A stretch of 64,000 bases of DNA from Pelomonas lactea (GCF_043555885.1 NZ_JBIGHX010000002.1:434001-498000), one strand, 5' to 3'. Counted from the first letter of the stretch, positions 44,874 to 54,052 are shown. Translations and numbers: made by a program. Notes: generated from the sequence alone by a model not told the origin.

Positions 44874-46334
44874 GTGACCGCCGTTGCCCTCCGCCGCCCG
44901 CCGCCCGATGCCCGCCAGATGCAGCGCTGCCTGCTGCTGGCGCTGCTGCTGCACGTGTGGCTGGTGCTGATGTTCGGCAACGCCACCGGCACCGCTGCGC
45001 CGGGCCAGGGCGTCTGGGGCAGCCTGACGGTGAAGCTGCTGGGCCGCAGCGGCGGTGACGCCGACGCGCCGCCGGCCGACACCGCCACCGGCGGGGCCGG
45101 CCCGTCGCCCGCCGAGGCCGGTGCGCGCGCGCTGGGCCGCCCCCGCCCGCAACCCGTGCCGCCCGAGGCCGCGCGCACCGACGACGCCGCCGACGCGCCG
45201 CCCAGCACGGCCACGCTGGACCTGCCCGAGGGCTTTCGCCCCGTCGAGCGGCAGGACCTGGGCACGCCGCCGCCCGCCGCGCCGCTGCAGTTGCCCGCGC
45301 CCGAGCTGCCGTCGGCCACGCTGAACCGGCTGGAGACCCGGCCCGATGCCGCCGTGACGCCGCTGGCCCCCGCCGCCAGCCTGCGCACGCCCGCCCGGGC
45401 GGCGCAGTTGCCGATCCAGCCCGCCGACCTCCCGGCGCCCGTGAACCGGCTGGACGCGGCCCCCGCGGGGCCCGCCACGGCCACGCTGCCCCGCCCCGCC
45501 GAGCTGCGTGCTGCCCCGGCCGCCACCGCTGCCGTCCCCAGCGCCGACCTGCCACGCCCCGTCACACGGCTGGAAGCCCCGGCCGCCGCGGCCACCACGG
45601 CGGTGCTGCCGCGCCCGGCCGAGCTGCGCAGCACCGCCACCGCCACGCCCGCACTGACACCTCCCACAGCGCTGCCCGCGCCCGTGCAGCGCCTGGAAGC
45701 AGCGACCACCGACGGCGCGGCCGTGGCGCCGCTGGCCCGCGCCAGCGACCTGCGCGCGCCCGGCACGGTAGCGGCCGCGACCGCCGCTGCGCTGCAGGGC
45801 GCGCAGGACCTGCCGGCCCCGGTGCGCCGGCTGGAATCGACGGACGCCGCTGGCGGCGTGGCACCGCTGGCCGCCACGCCCAACACGCGCGCAGCCGTAC
45901 CGGCACCGGGCGCCACCAGCCTGTCAGAGCTGGCTGGCAACCTGCCCGGCCAGGTCAGCGCGCCGGCCGGCCCCGCGCGCGGCGACCCGAACGCCAGCCC
46001 CTTCGCCGCGCCCAAGGCGGCCGCCGGTTCGCCGGACGCCGGCCCGCGCCTCGGCCCCGATGTGCCAGCCCCGCCGCCCTCCCCCACGGCCGCCGCCAGC
46101 GCGCCGCGGGCGCCGCTGAACCTGGCACTGCCGCGCGGCGACATGACGGCCCGGCGCGGCAGCACCGGCCTCATCGCCCTGATCCCGCCACCGCCCGAGC
46201 GCAAGTCCAAGCTGGAGCAGTCGGTGGAAGACGCCGTCAACAAAGACTGCCGCAAGGCCTACAGCGGCGCCGGCCTGCTGGCCGTCGTGCCGCTGGCCAT
46301 CGACGCGGCGCGCGGCAAGGGCTGCAAGTGGTGA
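44874..46334 (+). CDS. Pro/Ala-rich TonB-like membrane-anchored protein
   Basis: 486 residues. One N-terminal hydrophobic segment (CLLLALLLHVWLVLMFG) in signal-anchor position is followed by about 400 residues rich in Pro, Ala, Thr and Arg. These contain imperfect repeats of about 45 residues around LPAPVNRLDAAPAGP, LPRPVTRLEAPAAAATTAVL, LPAPVQRLEAATTDGAAVAP and LPAPVRRLESTDAAGGVAPL. The C-terminus has SKLEQSVEDAVNKDCRKAYS and GLLAVVPLAIDAARGKGCKW, with two Cys. It resembles TonB-type anchors in layout but no TonB C-terminal domain is evident. The start is uncertain (GTG 44874, or ATG 44919 closer to the helix). It may cross the periplasm. Confidence 0.65.
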   Translation: MTAVALRRPPPDARQMQRCLLLALLLHVWLVLMFGNATGTAAPGQGVWGSLTVKLLGRSGGDADAPPADTATGGAGPSPAEAGARALGRPRPQPVPPEAARTDDAADAPPSTATLDLPEGFRPVERQDLGTPPPAAPLQLPAPELPSATLNRLETRPDAAVTPLAPAASLRTPARAAQLPIQPADLPAPVNRLDAAPAGPATATLPRPAELRAAPAATAAVPSADLPRPVTRLEAPAAAATTAVLPRPAELRSTATATPALTPPTALPAPVQRLEAATTDGAAVAPLARASDLRAPGTVAAATAAALQGAQDLPAPVRRLESTDAAGGVAPLAATPNTRAAVPAPGATSLSELAGNLPGQVSAPAGPARGDPNASPFAAPKAAAGSPDAGPRLGPDVPAPPPSPTAAASAPRAPLNLALPRGDMTARRGSTGLIALIPPPPERKSKLEQSVEDAVNKDCRKAYSGAGLLAVVPLAIDAARGKGCKW

Positions 46335-46337
46335 GCC

Positions 46338-47354
46338 TCAGAACCCGCCGCTGAGCACCACCTTGCCGCGCATGCGGCCCGACTCGACCAGCGCATGCGC
46401 CTGCCGCAGGTTGGCCGCGTTGATGGGGCTGAGCTGCTCGCTGACCGTCGTGTGCAACCGGCCAGCGTCCACCAGCGCCGCCACGCGGGCCAGCAACCGC
46501 CCCTGCTCGGCCACGTCGGGCGTGCCAAACAGCGGCCGCGTGAACATCAGCTCCCAGTGCAGCGACAGCGCCTTGCGCTTGAGTGTCATCACGTCGACAG
46601 GGCCGCTGAGGTCGTCGATGAGAGCGAGGCGGCCTTGCGGCGCGGCGGCATCGACAAGGGCGTCCCAGTGCTGTTCGGTGTGTGTGAGGCTGGCGATCAG
46701 CGCGACCTCGGGCACACCGGCCGCGACGAGTTGCGGCCGCAGCGGCTGGCTGTGGTCGACGACGACGTGGGCGCCCAGGCGCTTCACCCAGGCTTGCGTC
46801 TCGGGCCGGCTGGCCGTGCCGACGACGCGCAGCTGCGTCAGCTGGCGCGCCAGCTGCACGAGGATGGAGCCCACGCCGCCGGCGGCGCCGGTGACCAGCA
46901 GCGTCTGCCCCGCGCCGCCGCCCTCCAGCACGCCCAGGCGGTCGAACAGCAGCTCCCACGCGGTAATGGCCGTCAGCGGCAGCGCAGCGGCCTCGGCGTC
47001 ACTCAGGCTTTGCGGCGCGTGCGCGGCGATGCGGTGGTCCACCACCTGCAGCTCGGCGTTCGAGCCGGGCCGGTTGATGGCGCCGGCGTAGTAGACGCGG
47101 TCGCCGACGGCAAAGCCCTGCACGGCCTCGCCCACCGCCAGCACCGTGCCCACGGCGTCCCAACCCAGCACCTCGGGCTGGCCCGGCTGCGGCGCGCGGT
47201 TGCGGCGCACCTTGGTGTCGACCGGGTTCACCGACACGGCGGCCACGCGCACCAGCAGGTCCAACGGACCGGGTTGCGGTTCGGGCAGTTGCAGGTCCAC
47301 CAGCGATTCGGGGTGGTCTATGGGCAGGGACTGGAGATAGCCGATGGCTTTCAT
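46338..47354 (-). CDS. Zinc-type alcohol dehydrogenase family (quinone oxidoreductase-like) protein
   Basis: 338 residues, medium-chain dehydrogenase/reductase. N-terminal GroES-like domain with VAAVSVNPVDTKVRRN and LGWDAVGTVLAVG, Rossmann fold with LLVTGAAGGVGSILVQLARQ, and C-terminal AANLRQAHALVESGRMRGKV ending VVLSGGF. No zinc-binding Cys/His cluster is evident, consistent with NADPH-dependent quinone or enone reductases of the family. Divergently transcribed from a LysR gene 97 bp away, which probably regulates it. It converges with the Pro/Ala-rich gene, separated by 3 bp. Confidence 0.92.
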   Translation of the reverse strand: MKAIGYLQSLPIDHPESLVDLQLPEPQPGPLDLLVRVAAVSVNPVDTKVRRNRAPQPGQPEVLGWDAVGTVLAVGEAVQGFAVGDRVYYAGAINRPGSNAELQVVDHRIAAHAPQSLSDAEAAALPLTAITAWELLFDRLGVLEGGGAGQTLLVTGAAGGVGSILVQLARQLTQLRVVGTASRPETQAWVKRLGAHVVVDHSQPLRPQLVAAGVPEVALIASLTHTEQHWDALVDAAAPQGRLALIDDLSGPVDVMTLKRKALSLHWELMFTRPLFGTPDVAEQGRLLARVAALVDAGRLHTTVSEQLSPINAANLRQAHALVESGRMRGKVVLSGGF

Positions 47355-47451
47355 GGCGGGCCTTTCAGGCAGGAGATGTGATGACCGCCATGGTGTCTGC
47401 CGGCATTGCTTTCAAAAAGCCTAGGATCCGCAAATAAGTTTCACCATAAAC
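47355..47451. promoter_or_regulatory. Divergent promoter region between dehydrogenase and LysR gene
   Basis: The 97 bp between two start codons. The stretch near the LysR start (47425-47452) is AT-richer than its surroundings. By the usual LysR arrangement the regulator would bind here to control both genes. No specific operator is assigned. Confidence 0.45.
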
Positions 47452-48396
47452 ATGAAGATGGACCGCTTCGCCCCGCTACAACTGTTCGTCGCCGCCGCCG
47501 AGGCGGGCAGTTTTTCGGCTGCAGCGCGGCGGCTGGGCCTGGGCCCCGTGCAGGCCAGTGCCACCGTCGCGCGGCTGGAGCGCGAGCTGGGCGTGCGGCT
47601 GTTCGAGCGCACAACGCGCCGGCTGCGGCTGACCGAGGCCGGCGCGCAGTGGCTGCCGCATGCGCGCCAGCTGCTAGCGGCCTGGGAGGACGGCCAGACC
47701 GCGCTGCGCGACGCGGCGGGCGACGCGCAGCCGCTGAGCGGCCGGCTGCGCATCAGCCTGCCCAGCGACGTGGGCCGCCAGCACCTGTGGCGCTGGATCG
47801 AAGACTTCATCGCCGCTGAACCGCCCGCGGATGGGGGCGTGCAGCTCGAACTGCGGCTGAGCGACCGCGTCGCCGACCTCGTGCAGGAGCCGGTGGATTT
47901 CGCCGTTCGCTACGGCGAGCCGCCGGATTCCGGGCTCGTCGCGCTGCCGCTGGCACCTGCCAACCGGCGCGTGCTGTGCGCGAGCCCTGCCTACCTGGCA
48001 CGCCACGGCGCGCCGCGCACGCCCGCGGACCTGCGCGCGCATGACTGCCTTCGCTGGCGGCTGGGCGATAGCGTGCATGGCCGATGGCGCTTCACGTCGC
48101 CCGACGGCGAGGCCTGCGCCGTGGACGTCAGCGGCAGCCGCACGGCCGACGACGGTGGGCTGGTGCGGGAGTGGGCGCTGCGCGGGCTGGGCTTGGCGTA
48201 CAAGAGCTGGCTGGACACGGCCGACGACCTGGCCGCGGGGCGGCTCGTCGCGCTGCTGCCCGGCTGGCTGGGCGAACCCGCGCCGCTGCACTGGATGGCC
48301 GTGGGCCGGCACCGCATGACGCCCGCGCTGCGCCGCCTGGCCGCGTCGCTGAAGGACCGTTGCGACGCGCTGTCAGCAACGATGCCGGCTCGCTGA
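47452..48396 (+). CDS. LysR-family transcriptional regulator
   Basis: 314 residues. An N-terminal winged helix-turn-helix (FVAAAEAGSFSAAARRLGLG, ASATVARLERELGVRLFERT, RRLRLTEAG) is followed by the periplasmic-binding-like effector domain with GRLRISLPSDVGRQHLW, VDFAVRYGEPPDSGLVALPL, RVLCASPAYLARHGAPRTPA and CLRWRLGD, closing in GRLVALLPGWLGEP. It is typical of regulators of divergently transcribed oxidoreductases. A second Met two codons on is an alternative start. Inducer unknown. Confidence 0.95.
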   Translation: MKMDRFAPLQLFVAAAEAGSFSAAARRLGLGPVQASATVARLERELGVRLFERTTRRLRLTEAGAQWLPHARQLLAAWEDGQTALRDAAGDAQPLSGRLRISLPSDVGRQHLWRWIEDFIAAEPPADGGVQLELRLSDRVADLVQEPVDFAVRYGEPPDSGLVALPLAPANRRVLCASPAYLARHGAPRTPADLRAHDCLRWRLGDSVHGRWRFTSPDGEACAVDVSGSRTADDGGLVREWALRGLGLAYKSWLDTADDLAAGRLVALLPGWLGEPAPLHWMAVGRHRMTPALRRLAASLKDRCDALSATMPAR

Positions 48397-48427
48397 AAAC
48401 CCCCTAGTCGCCAAACCGCGACAACTC

Positions 48428-48472
48428 GCGGGAAATCCCGCAGCCCGGCTGAGCAAACGCGTGAGCGTTTGC
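48428..48472 (+). terminator. Two hairpins downstream of the LysR gene
   Basis: GCGGG/CCCGC with loop AAAT (48428-48441), then a perfect 8-bp stem GCAAACGC/GCGTTTGC with loop GTGA (48453-48472). They lie in the 160-bp gap before the receptor gene and may terminate LysR transcription or lie in the receptor leader. No T-run. Confidence 0.5.
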
Positions 48473-48556
48473 CCGCCGGCCCTGGGCTCACCGGGGTTGT
48501 ACGACGACCATCTGCCTGCCTCGCCCGAGAGGCCACAAAACGGAGACAGGAGTCGT

Positions 48557-51532
48557 ATGAGCAAGTTCCACGGAGAGAAGCAGTCCCGCAGCCCCTGGCG
48601 CCTCAGCGCGGTGGCGCTGGCCATGGGCGCGCTGGCGGGCAGCGGCCACGCGCAGGAAGACCCCAACGCCAAGCTGGACGCCGTCGTCGTGACGGGCTTC
48701 CGGGCCAGCCTGAACAACGCGCTGAACCTGAAGAAGAACGCCGACGGCATCGTCGACGTCATCAAGGCCGAAGACGTCTCGAAGTTTCCCGATGCCAACC
48801 TGGCCGAGTCGCTGCAGCGCGTGCCGGGCGTGTCGCTGGCGCGCGGCGACGGCGGCGAGGGCAAGCAGATCACCGTGCGCGGCCTGAACGCCGGCTTCAC
48901 GCGCGTGCGCATCAACGGCATCGAGGCGATCTCGGCCACCGGCGCGTCGGACATCAACGGCAGCACCAACCGCAGCCGCGCGTTCGACTTCTCGGTGTTC
49001 GCGGCCGAGCTGTTCAACAGCCTGGAGGTGCGCAAGACCTCGCAGGCCGACGTGGAGGAAGGGTCGCTTGGCGCCACGGTGGACCTGCGCGGCGCGCGGC
49101 CGTTCGACTTCAAGGACGCGCAGACGCTGACGGTCGGCGCGCAGCAGAGCTACAACACGCTGGCCCGCCACCCGGCACCGCGCGTGACGGGGCTGTTCAC
49201 GACGCGCGCCGACACCGGCATCGGCAAGGTCGGCTTCCTCGTCTCGGGCGCCTATTCCAAGCGCCACGCCACCGAGGAAGGTTACGAGGCTGTGGAAATG
49301 CTGAGCGCCAACGCCGATGGCGGCTTCTGCTCGCCGCTGGGCGCCACACCGCAAAGCCCCGCCAACGACGCCGTGCGCGGCGTGACGGCCGCCAACTGCG
49401 GCAACAACCTGCCGCGCACGTCCAGCACCACGGCCTACAACGACGTGTTCGGCCGCACCGACAACTACGGCGGCACGGTGGCCACGCCGGCCGCCGGCAG
49501 CGGTGCCTTCCACCCGCGCATCCCGCGCTACCGCCGCTCGGTGGCCCAGTACGAGCGCCTGGGCATGACCGCCGCGCTGCAGTGGAAGCCGTCGGACGCC
49601 ACCGAGGTCAACCTCGACCTGCTGGGTGGCAAGTTCAACAACAACCGCTACGACAACTACATCTCGGCCATCTCGTTGGGCCGCACGCTCGCCGCGGCCA
49701 ACGGCAAGCCGCAGACGTCCATCGTCGAGACGTCCTTCAACAGCAACGGCAGCTGGGAGTACGGCAAGTTCAACGGCGTGGACGTGCGCTCCGAGGGCCT
49801 GCTGGACGTCAACAACACCACCTTCCGCCAGCATGTGCTGACGGCCACGCACAAGCTGACCCACGACATCAAGCTGGAGGCCATGACCGGCATCTCCGCC
49901 AGCCGGCTGAACTCGCCGATGCGCGCGACGGTGCAGTTCGACGCCCCCAACGTCAGCGGCTTCTCGTTCGACTTCCGCAACAACCGCAACGTGCCGGCGC
50001 TGAACTTCGGCATCGACGTGGCGAACCCGGCCAGCTTCACATTCGGCCCCACCGACGCCGACGGCACCGTGCACGGCCAGTTCGTCGGCCGCCGGCTGAA
50101 CACCGGCAACACGCTGAAGACCAACGCGCTGGCCGCCAGCTGGGAGCTCGACGACCACTGGACGCTGAAGGGCGGCCTCTCGGCGCGCAACAACAGCTGG
50201 GACAACTTCGAGATCAGCTCCGGCGCGGCCAACGGCCTGGCCAACCCGGCCGGCTTCACGATGGCCAGCGTGTCGCGCACGATCTCCAACTTCGGCAAGG
50301 GGCTGGAGGGCTCCGGCTACCCGACGCAGTGGGCCGCCGTGGACCTGGACAAGTTCCGCCAGGTCTGGGACATCGAGTGCAACTGCGCCGCCGTGCCGGG
50401 CTCGCAGCTCGTCACGCTGAACCAGTCCAACCGCACCGTCACCGAGAAGATCAACGCCGCCTATGTGTCGGCCGACTTCAACTACGAGCTTGGCGGCATC
50501 ACCTGGCGCGGCAACGCCGGCCTGCGCGCGGCCGACACCAAGGCCACCGCATCGGCGCTGGTCAATGCGGGCGGCGTGCTGACGCCGGTCACCTTCGACA
50601 AGACCTACCGCGACTATCTGCCGTCGTTCAACCTGACCGCGCAGCTGCCGCAGAACGTGTTCGTGCGCTTCTCGGCCAGCAAGACGCTGTCGCGCCCCGA
50701 GTACGTGGACCTGGCGCCGTCGGCCTCCGTCAACACCAACGCGCAGACCGTCAGCATCGGCAACCCGCAGCTGGACCCGATCCGCGCCAAGACCTACGAC
50801 CTGCAGGCCGAGTGGTACTTCGCGAAGAACTCGCTGCTGTCGCTGGGCGTGTTCCACAAGAAGATCGAGACCTACATCCAGCGCATCAGCGAGCGCGTGC
50901 CCTACAACACGCTGGGCCTGCCCGACACGCTGCTGACCGGCGGCGGCACCTGCTCCATCACCGGCGGCACGCCGGCCTGCCCGACGCTGCCGTCCTCGGT
51001 CGTCACGGTCAGCCGTGCGGCCAACACGCCGGGCGGCCCGCTGACGGGCTACGAGATCAACCTGCAGGCGCCGTTCAGCTTCCTGCCGGGCGTGTGGAGC
51101 AACTTCGGCCTGCTGGCGAACATCACGCACGTGAAGTCCACCATCAACTACATCACCCGCACGGCCACGGCCACGCTGCCGCAGCTGGCGATGAACGCCA
51201 ACCTGGTGGGCATGTCGCCCGATGCGCGCAACCTGACGCTGTACTACGAGGACAGCCAGTTCAGCGCCCGCGTCTCGGCGGCCTACCGCTCCAAGTACCT
51301 GTTCAACGTGCTGGGCGACGTGAACGGCCACGACGTCACCTTCGTCAACGCGTCCACCAACATCGACTTCTCGGCGTCGTACAACGTGACGCCGAAGCTG
51401 AAGCTGACGGTCGAGGCTGCCAACCTGACCGACCAGCCGCTGCGCTACGGCCGCGACTCGCAGCGGGATGACACGCTGCTGTATGCGCACTTCGGGCGGA
51501 CGTTTGCCATGGGACTTTCCTACAAGTTCTGA
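48557..51532 (+). CDS. TonB-dependent receptor, Xanthomonas/Caulobacter type
   Basis: Outer-membrane beta-barrel receptor of 991 residues. The signal peptide ends near GSGHAQ, with a TonB-box-like LDAVVVTGF right after it. The plug domain contains GIVDVIKAEDVSKFPDANLA and ESLQRVPGVSLARGDGGEGK, the hallmark of the TonB-Xanth-Caul family often used for complex carbohydrates. The barrel contains repeated amphipathic strands and ends in SYKF with a terminal Phe, as outer-membrane proteins do. ATG 48557 has AGGAG 5 bp upstream. It converges with an oligogalacturonate-lyase-like gene, hinting at pectin fragments as ligand; that is inference. Confidence 0.93.
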   Translation: MSKFHGEKQSRSPWRLSAVALAMGALAGSGHAQEDPNAKLDAVVVTGFRASLNNALNLKKNADGIVDVIKAEDVSKFPDANLAESLQRVPGVSLARGDGGEGKQITVRGLNAGFTRVRINGIEAISATGASDINGSTNRSRAFDFSVFAAELFNSLEVRKTSQADVEEGSLGATVDLRGARPFDFKDAQTLTVGAQQSYNTLARHPAPRVTGLFTTRADTGIGKVGFLVSGAYSKRHATEEGYEAVEMLSANADGGFCSPLGATPQSPANDAVRGVTAANCGNNLPRTSSTTAYNDVFGRTDNYGGTVATPAAGSGAFHPRIPRYRRSVAQYERLGMTAALQWKPSDATEVNLDLLGGKFNNNRYDNYISAISLGRTLAAANGKPQTSIVETSFNSNGSWEYGKFNGVDVRSEGLLDVNNTTFRQHVLTATHKLTHDIKLEAMTGISASRLNSPMRATVQFDAPNVSGFSFDFRNNRNVPALNFGIDVANPASFTFGPTDADGTVHGQFVGRRLNTGNTLKTNALAASWELDDHWTLKGGLSARNNSWDNFEISSGAANGLANPAGFTMASVSRTISNFGKGLEGSGYPTQWAAVDLDKFRQVWDIECNCAAVPGSQLVTLNQSNRTVTEKINAAYVSADFNYELGGITWRGNAGLRAADTKATASALVNAGGVLTPVTFDKTYRDYLPSFNLTAQLPQNVFVRFSASKTLSRPEYVDLAPSASVNTNAQTVSIGNPQLDPIRAKTYDLQAEWYFAKNSLLSLGVFHKKIETYIQRISERVPYNTLGLPDTLLTGGGTCSITGGTPACPTLPSSVVTVSRAANTPGGPLTGYEINLQAPFSFLPGVWSNFGLLANITHVKSTINYITRTATATLPQLAMNANLVGMSPDARNLTLYYEDSQFSARVSAAYRSKYLFNVLGDVNGHDVTFVNASTNIDFSASYNVTPKLKLTVEAANLTDQPLRYGRDSQRDDTLLYAHFGRTFAMGLSYKF

Positions 51533-51743
51533 AGCCCCTCGTCCAGTCGCGCCTGCTGTACGCGGCGCATCTGGTCGGTCCCCCGAGGGGAGTGAGAGCC
51601 GCGGCTCCAAGCTCGCCTGCGCGAGCTTGGACGGCTCGAACGCCACACGCGTCTCGCGTGTGGCAGGCGATGCGTGCGGCGTTGAGCCGCACGCACATCG
51701 CCCTGGCGGGCCGGCTTGGGGCGGCCCGGCGCTCGGCCCGAGT
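51533..51743. repeat. Hairpin-rich intergenic repeat, copy B (after the receptor gene)
   Basis: It starts at the receptor stop codon. The 5' block (51534-51549) matches copy A at 15 of 16 positions. CGGTCCCCCGAGGGGA at 51577-51592 and 36 bp at 51707-51742 are identical to copy A. The extra middle part contains hairpins CCAAGCTCG/CGAGCTTGG, CCACACGCG/CGCGTGTGG and GCGTGCGGC/GCCGCACGC. It lies between convergent genes and probably works at transcript 3' ends. Confidence 0.85.
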
Positions 51744-51765
51744 ACTTAACTGAGGCCCGCCGCGC

Positions 51766-53055
51766 TCAGCGCGGCGGCAGCTCTACGGCATAGATGACAG
51801 GCTTGCCTTCAATGTTTGCGCGGTAGACCAGCCACTTGCCGTCGGGTGTGAAGTGCTGGTTCGGTTCCAGCGTGTAGTCGTGCCGGGCCAGGTCCGCCAC
51901 GCGGATGCTCTCCAGCCTGCCCGGCGTGATGAGGCCGGGCACCGGCTTCTCGCGCAGCACGGGCTTGAGCAGGCTGATCCACTTGCCGGCGTTACCGCCG
52001 TCGCCCGAGAACATCTGGCCGTCGGGCGACTGCATGAAGTGGTAGGACGCCTGGTCACGCGCCACCTCATAACGCCATTGCTCGCCGGTGACGAGGTTGC
52101 GGCCGGTCAGCCAGGTCACGCCGCCGCGTGGGGTCTGCAGGTCGTACCAGACGGTCTGGCCGTCGCGCCCCCAGAACTCATGGCCGGCGATCTCGCCCGC
52201 CATCGTGCGGGTGTGCACCTTGGTCAGCTGCGAGCCGTCGGTACGGATGGTCCAGATGCGGTCCACCTCGTGCCAAGGCCCCTCGTGGCAGAACATCAGC
52301 AGCTGCGGATCGCTGGGCGAGAACTTCAGGTGGTTCAGCCAGTCGGTCGCGCGGTGGATGGTCTTGCGCTCGCCGGTGGCGATGGCCACGCTGTACATCT
52401 CCATCGGCACGCGCGCGGCCAGCCGCTCGGCCATCCACTTGCCCTTGGCGGCGGCGAACGACAGCGGCTTGCCGTCCGGCCCCGTACCCGCGTAGTGGGG
52501 CGATCCGGTCACCGGGTCGCGCTTGCCCTGCGCGGCGATGTGCGGCGGCGCCGGCGCCGTCTCCCACACGCCGGCCAGCAGCGTCTCGTCGGCGTTGATG
52601 GCCATCACGCGGCCGCCGGGCAGGTCAGCGATGCGGCGCGTCTTGCCCGTGTCCAGGTCCACCGACCACACGGTCGACGGCCCGCCCTCCTCCACCGCCG
52701 CGTCGCGCGTCGTGTAGTAGGCGCTGCGCGTCTTCGGGCCGGCAAACAGCAGCCGGTCCACGCCGGCCTTCAGCACCAGCCGCGTCTGCCAGGTGCGGGT
52801 GTCGGCGACGCGGATGCCCTCGGGGGTGAGGTAGATCATCAGGTCGCCCTGCGGCGTGAACGGGTTGTAGTTGAAGTAGAGGGCGTAATTGCCGGGGGTG
52901 TCATCCACACGCACGAGGCGCCGGCCGGTGGTGGCGTCCACCCAGCCGCCGGGTTCGGCCGGCGCGGCGGCAGGCGTTGCCAGCGGCGCCACGGCGAGGG
53001 CCGCGGCCAGGGCCAGGCGGCTGAGCGTCTTCAGGGAGCGTGGGGAGATGTGCAT
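51766..53055 (-). CDS. Oligogalacturonate lyase-like protein (PL22-type), exported
   Basis: 429 residues. The signal peptide (LALAAALAVAPLATPAAA) precedes a seven-bladed beta-propeller. Landmarks of the oligogalacturonate lyase family are FSPSDPQLLMFCHEGPWHE, VDRIWTIRTDGS, GEIAGHEFWGRDGQTVWYDL and the late EPNQHFTPDGKWLVYRANI, the latter matching the Gln/His metal-binding region of PL22. PL22 enzymes split unsaturated digalacturonates made by pectate lyases. The enzymes are usually cytoplasmic, so export would be unusual. ATG 53055 is chosen since the upstream ATG at 53094 adds only polar residues before the signal peptide. No other pectin genes are in view. Confidence 0.8.
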   Translation of the reverse strand: MHISPRSLKTLSRLALAAALAVAPLATPAAAPAEPGGWVDATTGRRLVRVDDTPGNYALYFNYNPFTPQGDLMIYLTPEGIRVADTRTWQTRLVLKAGVDRLLFAGPKTRSAYYTTRDAAVEEGGPSTVWSVDLDTGKTRRIADLPGGRVMAINADETLLAGVWETAPAPPHIAAQGKRDPVTGSPHYAGTGPDGKPLSFAAAKGKWMAERLAARVPMEMYSVAIATGERKTIHRATDWLNHLKFSPSDPQLLMFCHEGPWHEVDRIWTIRTDGSQLTKVHTRTMAGEIAGHEFWGRDGQTVWYDLQTPRGGVTWLTGRNLVTGEQWRYEVARDQASYHFMQSPDGQMFSGDGGNAGKWISLLKPVLREKPVPGLITPGRLESIRVADLARHDYTLEPNQHFTPDGKWLVYRANIEGKPVIYAVELPPR

Positions 53056-53237
53056 CGGTTCATCGTAGTCAGCGCCACCCGCACGCATGGGCACCGCACC
53101 ACATCGCTCACGCGATTGATTCGGCCCGCGGAGCGTGACGGAATGGCGCGCCGTTACGTGCCCGCCCTCGGTTCGAATCCATAGTTCACGGACGTCGCCG
53201 CGCCGCCGCCCGCAAGATGGCGCAAAGGAAGTCCCCC

Positions 53238-53930
53238 GTGCTGCGCCGACTCGTCACCCCGCTCACCCTGTGCTGCGCCGCGCTATCGGCGGGCGTTCAG
53301 GCCGCCGACCTCACCCCGCTGGAGGCCCGCTGGCTGCAGGGCATGGCGCCGGTGGTCACCCATGCCCGGCAGGCGCTGGCGCTGCCGCTGGACGTCGTCG
53401 TGCAGCCACAGGCGGCACCCGGCGCCGCGCCGCTGGCGCTGGGCTTCGTTGACGGCCGCTGCAAGCTGGTGCTGTCGATGCGCGGCAACCCCGACGGCCA
53501 GCGACAGCTCGACACGCTGCCGCCCGCGCTGCTGGATGCCGCGCTGGAGCTGATGGCCGCGCACGAGATGGGCCACTGCCGCCGCTACCTGGATGGCGCC
53601 TGGTTTCGCCTGCCGGCCGGGTTCAGCGCCGCCCAGGCGCCCGACAGCCTGGCCGCCGACCTGCGGCAGGCCTGGCAGGACATGCGGGCCGCGCGCTGCG
53701 AGGAAGCGTTTGGCGACCTCGTCGGCCTGGCCTGGACCCGCGAGCGTCACCCGGCGCTGTACGCGCGGCTGCATGCCTGGCTGGTGAAGGAGCGCTCGGC
53801 GGACGTCATTCCCGGCAGCCACCACGACACGCTGGGCTGGCTGGCGCTGGCGCGCGACCCCGCGGTGTTTGGCGACGCCGCTGTTTTCGACGCCGCCGAA
53901 CGGGTCTGGCGGCGGGGGCTGGGCGGCTGA
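53238..53930 (+). CDS. Putative exported metalloprotein with HExxH motif
   Basis: 230 residues with a signal peptide (LVTPLTLCCAALSAGVQA). The motif AAHEMGHCRR supplies the two zinc-ligand His residues and catalytic Glu of zincin peptidases. CEEAFGDLVGLAW, about 50 residues later, could give the third ligand. I recognise no named family. The GTG start at 53238 is favoured by AAGGAAG at 53225-53231; an ATG at 53217 lacks a ribosome-binding site. The gene stands alone, divergent from the lyase-like gene and just upstream of a receptor gene in the same direction, but with more than 100 bp between them. Confidence 0.7.
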   Translation: MLRRLVTPLTLCCAALSAGVQAADLTPLEARWLQGMAPVVTHARQALALPLDVVVQPQAAPGAAPLALGFVDGRCKLVLSMRGNPDGQRQLDTLPPALLDAALELMAAHEMGHCRRYLDGAWFRLPAGFSAAQAPDSLAADLRQAWQDMRAARCEEAFGDLVGLAWTRERHPALYARLHAWLVKERSADVIPGSHHDTLGWLALARDPAVFGDAAVFDAAERVWRRGLGG

Positions 53931-54052
53931 CATGGCCAGACGGTGCAAATCCGGTTTGGCCGTGACATCTGACAGTGACCGCGTCGGTCGCGCTGAATAA
54001 GCTGGCCACCTGTTCCCCTCCTCGCCCATCATTGCTGACGGCGACTGCTTCC

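Noticed and set aside
53101..53190. tRNA-like stretch with GGTTCGAATCC
   Set aside because: Only two base pairs close the putative T-loop, and no acceptor stem or anticodon arm can be formed around it. It is also close to the start of the HExxH gene.
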